11,805 nucleotides of DNA from Methylomonas sp. (lineage in GTDB: Bacteria; Pseudomonadota; Gammaproteobacteria; Methylococcales; Methylomonadaceae): assembly GCA_026989715.1 (NCBI GenBank), contig JALSIU010000280.1:1-11805 (forward strand), given 5' to 3'. A program made the translations under genes and the position numbers. This document shows, piece by piece, positions 7,166 through 11,805 of this stretch (positions within the stretch are counted from its first letter, which is position 1; every line of letters starts with the position of its first letter). The notes below the pieces were generated by a model. It saw only the letters and a program-made list of their open reading frames with translations, was not told where the DNA came from and ran no database searches.

Positions 7166-7498
7166 ATGGCGGATCCAATTATTTTTAGTGACAGTGCGGC
7201 AAAAAAAGTAGGTGCTTTAATTGCAGAAGAAGGTAACGATAATTTGAAATTGCGAGTGTATATTTCAGGTGGTGGTTGCTCGGGGTTTCAGTATGGCTTT
7301 ACCTTTGACGAAGAAGTTGCCGAAGATGACACGCAAGTAGAAAATGATGGCGTAACAGTGTTGGTTGATTCGATGAGCATTCAGTATTTGACGGGAGCTG
7401 AAATTGATTATAAAGAAGACCTTTCAGGTGCGCAGTTTGTGATTCGTAATCCTAATGCCACGACGACCTGTGGTTGTGGTTCCTCATTCTCTGTTTAG
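7166..7498 (+). CDS. erpA: ErpA, A-type iron-sulfur cluster carrier
   Basis: ErpA passes Fe-S clusters from the scaffold to target apoproteins; in E. coli it is essential for IspG/IspH maturation under aerobic conditions. The product is 110 residues (E. coli 114). The three ligand cysteines of A-type carriers are Cys38 in GGGCSGFQYGF and Cys102 and Cys104 in the C-terminal CGCGSSFSV. The phrase RVYISGGGCSGFQYGFTFDE and the ending GSSFSV are closer to ErpA than to IscA or SufA, and no isc or suf gene is nearby. The position after argC is the usual one in gammaproteobacteria. The start is supported by AGAGGG at 7 bases. A promoter with an IscR-like site lies just upstream. Confidence 0.93.
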   Translation: MADPIIFSDSAAKKVGALIAEEGNDNLKLRVYISGGGCSGFQYGFTFDEEVAEDDTQVENDGVTVLVDSMSIQYLTGAEIDYKEDLSGAQFVIRNPNATTTCGCGSSFSV

Positions 7499-7555
7499 TG
7501 ACAGCGTGGAGGCTTAAATGTTCCATTAGTGAGTTGTCAAAGATATTTGCGTGTT

Positions 7556-8671
7556 TTAGGCTTGATATATTCCTCCTAAAATGACCGCTTCTTTTGCGCC
7601 TGTCGCTTCAGGCGCATTTCCTGTTATCCCGGTTAGTGTTTGTTTGGCCAGCCACGCAAAAGCCATTGCTTCTACTTGGTCGGGTGGTGCTCCTAGAGTA
7701 TCCGTTGAATGGATGCTTATATTGTTGAGCAGTTGTTGTAAGGCTTTTAGCAGTGTTGAATTATGAGTGCCGCCGCCACAAAGTAAAGCTTGTTCTGTTT
7801 TAGGTGCGGCATGATGAATGGCTTCTGCAATGGTTGTTGCGGTTAGCTGACACAAAGTGCGTTGTACGTCTTCAGGTGCATAATGAGGTAAGTGACGCAA
7901 TTTTGCAGATAGCCACGAGCTTGAAAAGTATTCGGTGCCTGTGCTTTTAGGTGGCGGTAAGGAGAAATATGGATCATTTTTAAAAGCATTTAGCAGTTCC
8001 ATCTTGATTTCACCTGATGCTGCCCATGCGCCATGATTATCATATGTCTTGTTTTTATGTGTCAGTATCCAGTAATCCATCAGCGTATTGCCGGGGCCTG
8101 TATCAAACCCTTGCATTTTGTGATGGGAGTCTTTGGGTAGCGTGGTAATATTGGCAATGCCGCCAATATTAATAATAACTCTATTGTTCTTGCAGGAATG
8201 AAACATGGCATGATGAAATGCAGGAACCAGTGGTGCGCCTTGTCCGCCGGCAGCAATGTCTCTACGGCGGAAATCAGCAATGGTGGTGATGCCTGTTATT
8301 TGGCTAATAATATTAGGGTTGCCAATTTGTAGGGTGAACGGTTGAGTTGAGTTGGGGGCATGCAAAATAGTTTGTCCATGGCTACCAATGGCTTTTACCT
8401 TATGAGCATCAACTTTTGCCTGTGTTAATAGTGTTAGGCAGGCATCGGCATAAAATGCGCCTAGCTGAGTGTCCAGTTTGCCGTATTCTAGTAAAGAAAT
8501 GGGCTGATTAATGTCGCATAGTTTAAGTATTTTTTGTTTTATATTGGCTGGGTAAGCTCGATAGTAAAAATGGATAAGTTCGATTTTATTATCCGTAAAG
8601 CGATATAAACCGGCATCTATGCCATCAAGGCTAGTGCCGGACATGAGCCCTATATAATATTCATTGCTCAT
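7556..8671 (-). CDS. anmK: Anhydro-N-acetylmuramic acid kinase
   Basis: AnmK phosphorylates and hydrolyses 1,6-anhydro-MurNAc released by lytic transglycosylases, giving MurNAc-6-phosphate for MurQ in cytoplasmic peptidoglycan recycling. The product is 371 residues, the normal size. The N-terminal ATP-binding motif YIGLMSGTSLDGID is at 6-19. IGSHGQTILH (95-104), GFDTGPGNTLMD (188-199, catalytic Asp190), CGGGTHN (298-304) and GAPPDQVEAMAFAWLA (327-342) are family blocks. The ATG lies inside the end of the M23 peptidase gene (11-base overlap), so the two are cotranscribed and probably translationally coupled; no separate Shine-Dalgarno is visible. The same gene pair is found in Pseudomonas. It links a wall-cutting enzyme to recycling of the wall sugar, although M23 products are not themselves AnmK substrates. 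Confidence 0.97.
   Translation of the reverse strand: MSNEYYIGLMSGTSLDGIDAGLYRFTDNKIELIHFYYRAYPANIKQKILKLCDINQPISLLEYGKLDTQLGAFYADACLTLLTQAKVDAHKVKAIGSHGQTILHAPNSTQPFTLQIGNPNIISQITGITTIADFRRRDIAAGGQGAPLVPAFHHAMFHSCKNNRVIINIGGIANITTLPKDSHHKMQGFDTGPGNTLMDYWILTHKNKTYDNHGAWAASGEIKMELLNAFKNDPYFSLPPPKSTGTEYFSSSWLSAKLRHLPHYAPEDVQRTLCQLTATTIAEAIHHAAPKTEQALLCGGGTHNSTLLKALQQLLNNISIHSTDTLGAPPDQVEAMAFAWLAKQTLTGITGNAPEATGAKEAVILGGIYQA
7595..7616 (+). terminator. Possible erpA terminator hairpin inside the 3' end of anmK
   Basis: TGCGCCTG (7595-7602), loop TCGCTT, CAGGCGCA (7609-7616) is a perfect 8-base GC-rich stem about 100 bases past the erpA stop, followed on the plus strand only by TTTCC. The T run is too short for a textbook terminator. 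It lies in anmK coding sequence (region of residues 352-359), so the match may reflect codon content. Confidence 0.3.
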
Positions 8672-10088
8672 TTTGTCGCGTATTATTGGCTACTTTGGTA
8701 GAGTTCAACTGCTCTAGCTGACTGAGTAATGCTTTAGATTTTTCTGAAAAATCGTCTTTATATTTTTCTTTGATGGGGCTGGCGTTGGGCAGTTTTACGG
8801 TCAAAGGGTTGCGATGTACACCGTTGACGCGAAATTCATAATGTAGGTGGTTGCCTGAGGCTAAGCCTGTTTTTCCAACAAAACCTATCACTTGTCCCTG
8901 ATGAATATAGGAGCCAACTTTTAGCCCCTTTTTAAATTTGGACATATGTGCATACAGTGTACTGTAACTTTGCCCGTGCTGAATGATAATAACATTGCCG
9001 TAACCGCCTTTGCGCCCCCGGAAAATAATTTTACCATCTCCCGTTGCTTTGATTGGCGTACCGTGGCTTGCTGCATAATCAACGCCTTTGTGTGCGCGAA
9101 TTCGGTTTAAAACGGGGTGTTTGCGCTTTAAATTAAAATGTGAGCTAATGCGTGCAAAATCGATAGGTGTCCGTAAGAATGCCTTGCGCATGCTGTTGCC
9201 TTCGGGGGAGTAGTAGTTGACTTTGCCTGATGCATCTTGGTATCTAATTGATTTAAAGCTACGATCGCGATTAACAAATTCAGCAGCTAAAATATTACCG
9301 GTACCGATGAACTGATCGTCTATATAAAGGTCTTCATAAATAACGGAAAATTTATCACCAGTACGAATGCTGTGTGCAAAGTCAATGTCCCATGCAAATA
9401 TGTTCGTAAGTTGCATGATTGTTTTATCAGAAAGTCCTGCATTTTTACCATCAATAAAGAGGGAAGTTTGGATGGTGCCGGATGCGCCGGCAATTTTTGG
9501 TGTTGCTTCCTTTATAATAAGTTCTACTTTAAAATTGTCATCATCAATGCGTGTTGCTTTGAGTGTGTTATAGCTATCTTTCTGGTAAATTAAGTGACTG
9601 AGTTGGCCAGAAATATTATGTCCAATCATTAATGACTTGCCTGGGCGTATGTTGGCAAACTGAGAGCTAATATCATTCGTATGTATGATTTTATGCAGAT
9701 CTGATTTGCTCAATTTATTTTTTGCGAAAATAACGGAAAGGCTTTCTCCAGGTTTTATTTTGTGTTTTTGCCATACGGTAGAAAAGCTTTGCATGCTATG
9801 TGTTGCTGGCTTTTGGGTTGTGAACTGAGAAGTGATGGAGGGTAGAGTGTCATTCATATTGGTGCTTAATGAAGCGCCAGGCTTGAGATGGCTGATTTTG
9901 GTCGTTATTTCAGGGAGAGTAAGTGCGATGTTTTTAGGGGTAGGTTGTTTGGGCTCTGAATAAAAGAAAGCATAGCTTATGAAAATGGTGATTGCGCTGC
10001 AAATGCCTATGAGTAAAGAATTAGGGTGTTTTTTACTTATATTTTTAGGGGGAGTTGTCAGCTGGAATAATTCGTTTTGATATTGCAT
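8661..10088 (-). CDS. M23-family (LytM) murein endopeptidase, MepM-like, membrane-anchored
   Basis: M23 peptidases cut peptide cross-links in peptidoglycan; this architecture resembles E. coli MepM (YebA), a D,D-endopeptidase used in wall expansion. The product is 475 residues. A single N-terminal membrane segment (about 24-43) places the rest in the periplasm. A LysM/OapA-like module follows (about 108-155, HKIKPGESLSVIFAKNKL and later RPGKSLMI), then a Csd3-like middle domain (about 165-300). The M23 domain (about 305-435) keeps all key residues: Zn ligands His333 and Asp337 in HKGVDYA, His381 in LYAHMS, and His414/His416 in NHLHYEF. The C-terminal tail (436-475) is charged. No Shine-Dalgarno precedes the ATG. 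A TATAAT on the minus strand ends only 6 bases before the start, so an mRNA from it would be leaderless or start inside the gene. Confidence 0.95.
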   Translation of the reverse strand: MQYQNELFQLTTPPKNISKKHPNSLLIGICSAITIFISYAFFYSEPKQPTPKNIALTLPEITTKISHLKPGASLSTNMNDTLPSITSQFTTQKPATHSMQSFSTVWQKHKIKPGESLSVIFAKNKLSKSDLHKIIHTNDISSQFANIRPGKSLMIGHNISGQLSHLIYQKDSYNTLKATRIDDDNFKVELIIKEATPKIAGASGTIQTSLFIDGKNAGLSDKTIMQLTNIFAWDIDFAHSIRTGDKFSVIYEDLYIDDQFIGTGNILAAEFVNRDRSFKSIRYQDASGKVNYYSPEGNSMRKAFLRTPIDFARISSHFNLKRKHPVLNRIRAHKGVDYAASHGTPIKATGDGKIIFRGRKGGYGNVIIIQHGQSYSTLYAHMSKFKKGLKVGSYIHQGQVIGFVGKTGLASGNHLHYEFRVNGVHRNPLTVKLPNASPIKEKYKDDFSEKSKALLSQLEQLNSTKVANNTRQNEQ

Positions 10089-10193
10089 TTGCAGATTATA
10101 AGGTGTTTTTTTTGCTAATGCCTAATATTATATTACGGCAAAATAGTTATGAAAAAGGCTAAAAATAAGATTTATAAAGATTTTAACTAATAA
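10089..10193. promoter_or_regulatory. Divergent M23 peptidase/tyrS intergenic region
   Basis: This AT-rich gap of 105 bases separates two outward-facing genes. On the minus strand TATAAT is read from 10100 to 10095, with TAGGCA (10124-10119) 18 bases further upstream as a weak -35. A transcript from it would begin near base 10088, at the ATG itself. For tyrS I see only weak candidates, for instance TTATGA (10147-10152) with ATTTAT (10170-10175) at 17 bases. No hairpin of note. Confidence 0.3.
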
Positions 10194-11411
10194 ATGATAG
10201 AGAAGGTGAAGACATTGCAAGAAGATGTATTGGCGCAGCTAAAGCGTGGAACGGATGAAATTTTAGTTGAAGCGGAGTTACTTAAAAAGCTGACTGAAGG
10301 GCGGCCGTTACGTATTAAAGCCGGCTTTGATCCTACTGCGCCAGATTTGCATCTAGGGCATACGGTATTAATCAATAAATTAAAGCAATTTCAAGATTTG
10401 GGTCATGAGGTACTTTTTTTGATTGGTGACTTTACGGGTATGATCGGTGACCCAACGGGTAAGAATATTACCCGTAAGCCCTTAACTAAAGAGCAGGTGA
10501 TTGAAAATGCTAAAAGTTATCAGGAGCAAGTCTTTAAAATTTTAGACCCTGAAAAAACACAAATAATGTTTAATTCGGAATGGATGAGTGTCATGTCACC
10601 CGCTGATTTAATTCAATTGGCTGCAAAGCATACTGTTGCGCGTATGTTGGAGCGTGATGATTTTAATAAGCGATATAAAGGTGGGCAGCCCATTGCAATT
10701 CATGAGTTTTTGTATCCATTAATACAGGGGTATGATTCGGTTGCAATGAAATCGGATGTAGAGTTGGGTGGTACAGATCAAAAGTTCAACCTATTAGTGG
10801 GTAGGCAGTTACAAGAGCATTATGGTATAAAACCGCAAGTGGTTATGACTATGCCGATTCTGGAGGGCTTGGATGGCGTGCAAAAAATGTCAAAGTCTTT
10901 AAATAACTATATAGGTATCTCGGATGCACCGAAGGATATGTTTGGTAAAATCATGTCCATTTCTGATGAATTAATGTGGCGTTACTTTGAGTTGTTGAGC
11001 TTTAGGCCCATGCAAGAGATTGCGGAGTGGGAAAAAGAATGTAAAGAGGGAGCTAATCCGCGCAATTATAAAGTAAAGCTGGCTCAAGAAATTATTGCTA
11101 GGTTTCATGATGACGCGGCCGCTATTAAGGCTCTGGGGGATTTTGAGGCGCAATTTAAGCGTGGTGCGATTCCAGATGATATTCCAGAAATTGAGTTAGT
11201 TGCTACTGATGGGGGTTATGGATTAGCTTTATTATTAAAAAATGCGGGACTTACATCGGGTACGTCGGATTCAAATCGGATGGTAAAGCAGGGGGCTGTA
11301 AAAATTGATGGCGAAAAAATATCGGACGCAAAGTTAGTCATTCCAGTGGGTGCAGAGCATGTATTTCAGGTGGGTAAAAGAAAGTTCGCAAAAGTTAAAA
11401 TAAAATCTTGA
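10194..11411 (+). CDS. tyrS: Tyrosyl-tRNA synthetase
   Basis: TyrRS is a class I synthetase that charges tRNA-Tyr in the cytoplasm. The product is 405 residues, typical of the form found in Pseudomonas and relatives. The HIGH motif is HLGH (53-56) within AGFDPTAPDLHLGH. GDFTGMIGDPTG (78-89) and GGTDQKFN (192-199) form the tyrosine and ATP pocket, and KMSKS is at 231-235. A C-terminal S4 tRNA-binding domain occupies about 343-405 (SNRMVKQGAVKIDG). The annotated ATG at 10194 has no Shine-Dalgarno. An in-frame TTG at 10215 has AAGGTG (10203-10208) 6 bases upstream and would give an N-terminus of about Pseudomonas length, so it may be the real start. The stop codon overlaps the -35 box of a strong promoter. 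Confidence 0.98.
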   Translation: MIEKVKTLQEDVLAQLKRGTDEILVEAELLKKLTEGRPLRIKAGFDPTAPDLHLGHTVLINKLKQFQDLGHEVLFLIGDFTGMIGDPTGKNITRKPLTKEQVIENAKSYQEQVFKILDPEKTQIMFNSEWMSVMSPADLIQLAAKHTVARMLERDDFNKRYKGGQPIAIHEFLYPLIQGYDSVAMKSDVELGGTDQKFNLLVGRQLQEHYGIKPQVVMTMPILEGLDGVQKMSKSLNNYIGISDAPKDMFGKIMSISDELMWRYFELLSFRPMQEIAEWEKECKEGANPRNYKVKLAQEIIARFHDDAAAIKALGDFEAQFKRGAIPDDIPEIELVATDGGYGLALLLKNAGLTSGTSDSNRMVKQGAVKIDGEKISDAKLVIPVGAEHVFQVGKRKFAKVKIKS

Positions 11412-11435
11412 CGTATAATGAAGTGGATGTATAAT
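11408..11435 (+). promoter_or_regulatory. Strong sigma70 promoter P1, probably of an rRNA operon
   Basis: TTGACG (11408-11413), 16 bases, TATAAT (11430-11435). The -35 box overlaps the tyrS stop codon TGA (11409-11411). The predicted transcript starts near 11441-11443, at GCTCTTCA. An rrn operon following tyrS is known in other gammaproteobacteria; no rRNA sequence is inside the window, so the target is inferred. Confidence 0.7.
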
Positions 11436-11439
11436 AGCC

Positions 11440-11469
11440 TGCTCTTCAACGCTAACGCAATGAAGAGCA
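11440..11469 (+). repeat. 5' hairpin of the P1 transcript, with boxA-like left arm
   Basis: TGCTCTTCA (11440-11448) and TGAAGAGCA (11461-11469) form a perfect 9-base stem with a 12-base loop, starting at about the predicted +1 of P1. The left arm and the next bases, TGCTCTTCAACG, match the E. coli rrn boxA antitermination element TGCTCTTTAACA at 10 of 12 positions. It has no T run, so it is not a terminator. Confidence 0.6.
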
Positions 11470-11618
11470 AGGTTTTCGGAATTGAAGCGAAGGGTGTTAT
11501 TTGTTCCTTCAATGTTTTCAGTTCCGGCTTATTCATTATGTTTTGAACGTTTGATCGGCTTGTATGTTGGTCTTGTTTTTTTGCTTAACGAGTTCGAAAG
11601 AAGCCTTGAAATAAAAGC

Positions 11619-11646
11619 TTGACTCATTGTTTGTTTTGGTTATAAT
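11619..11646 (+). promoter_or_regulatory. Strong sigma70 promoter P2 in tandem with P1
   Basis: TTGACT (11619-11624), 16 bases, TATAAT (11641-11646). The spacing is the same as in P1, and the octamer GCTCTTCA occurs at the same distance (5 bases) after the -10 box, which argues that these are related, real promoters. Confidence 0.75.
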
Positions 11647-11654
11647 GGTCGGCT

Positions 11655-11672
11655 CTTCAGAGAGGTCTGAAG
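11655..11672 (+). repeat. 5' hairpin of the P2 transcript
   Basis: CTTCAGA (11655-11661), loop GAGG, TCTGAAG (11666-11672) is a perfect 7-base stem beginning within a few bases of the predicted P2 start. As at P1, the start-site octamer supplies the left arm, but with a different partner and loop. Confidence 0.6.
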
Positions 11673-11780
11673 TTTGAATCTTCGGGTTCGGTTGGTGTTG
11701 ATTTTTTCTTGTTTTGGGTTTGTCTTGAAGTGGTTGTTTTTTTGCTTCTTGTTTATCTCAAAACTTTCTGAGAATAAGCA

Positions 11781-11805
11781 TTGACAACGAGTTTTGACTC
11801 TGTAT
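11781..11805 (+). promoter_or_regulatory. Third tandem promoter P3, cut by the window edge
   Basis: TTGACA (11781-11786), a perfect -35, is followed 16 bases later by TAT (11803-11805), where the window ends; TATAAT with the same spacing as P1 and P2 is predicted just outside. A second possible -35, TTGACT (11794-11799), would put the -10 box fully outside the window. Confidence 0.5.

Larger units (their letters stand above)
11412..11805 (+). other. Gene-free leader region with tandem promoters and hairpins
   Basis: No open frame or tRNA is apparent in these 394 bases after tyrS. Apart from the promoters and two 5' hairpins listed separately, they hold CGGAATTGAA (11477-11486) facing TTCAGTTCCG (11517-11526), which pair with one G-U. 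There is also a GU-rich possible stem GATCGGC (11553-11559) / GTTGGTC (11566-11572) followed by TTGTTTTTTT, at best a weak tyrS or P1 terminator. T-rich stretches run through 11700-11760. The picture fits the promoter and leader region of an rRNA operon starting beyond the right edge. Confidence 0.55.

Noticed and set aside
9476..9498. Hairpin TGCCGG-ATGCG-CCGGCA followed by A and five T on the plus strand, terminator-like
   Set aside because: It is in the middle of the M23 peptidase gene, antisense to it, with no plus-strand gene upstream; probably a by-product of coding for a Gly/Ala-rich segment.
11553..11583. tyrS terminator GATCGGC/GTTGGTC plus T run
   Set aside because: Three of the seven pairs are G-U, so the stem is weak; mentioned within the leader region but not called as a terminator.
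11412..11805. Possible small RNA genes or CRISPR-like repeats in the 3' region
   Set aside because: The GCTCTTCA copies are only two, at unequal spacing and tied to promoters; no strong terminators define discrete small RNAs.

Overview
This window is ordinary core chromosome of a Gram-negative, AT-rich gammaproteobacterium. BamD and a lipobox signal peptide show an outer membrane. The local gene orders bamD<>rluD-pgeF and argC-erpA / anmK-M23 peptidase / tyrS are the ones known from E. coli and Pseudomonas-type genomes. Third codon positions favour A and T throughout, and no block looks foreign. I cannot fix the genus; a marine or methanotroph-like (Methylococcales) lineage would fit but is only a guess.

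Layout. At the left edge is the 5' part of bamD (minus strand, cut by the window). Across a short divergent gap lies rluD, overlapped by pgeF and followed closely by a ZIP-family metal transporter. A full-length methyl-accepting chemotaxis protein comes next. It converges on nth (endonuclease III, minus). nth is divergent from argC, which is followed by erpA with its own promoter. erpA converges on a minus-strand pair, an M23 metallopeptidase gene and anmK, whose reading frames overlap by 11 bases. tyrS is divergent from that pair. The last 394 bases carry no gene. They hold two complete strong sigma70-type promoters and the start of a third, most likely the promoter and leader region of a ribosomal RNA operon that begins just beyond the window.

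How the genes fit together. Several products serve the envelope: BamD (outer-membrane protein assembly), PgeF (peptidoglycan precursor quality control), the M23 peptidase (cross-link cleavage during wall growth) and AnmK (recycling of anhydro-MurNAc). Others serve translation: RluD (pseudouridines in 23S helix 69), TyrRS and the presumed rrn promoters. Nth and ErpA are Fe-S related (a cluster-containing enzyme and a cluster carrier), and ArgC is arginine biosynthesis. All full genes look intact, with their catalytic residues present.

I saw no mobile element, CRISPR array, tRNA or novel multi-gene system. The points most worth a second look are regulatory: tandem promoters sharing an octamer at the predicted transcript start, each octamer closed into its own 5' hairpin; an IscR-like site on the erpA promoter; a sigma28-like promoter for the chemoreceptor; an inverted repeat around the nth -10 box; and an alternative TTG start for tyrS with a far better ribosome binding site.
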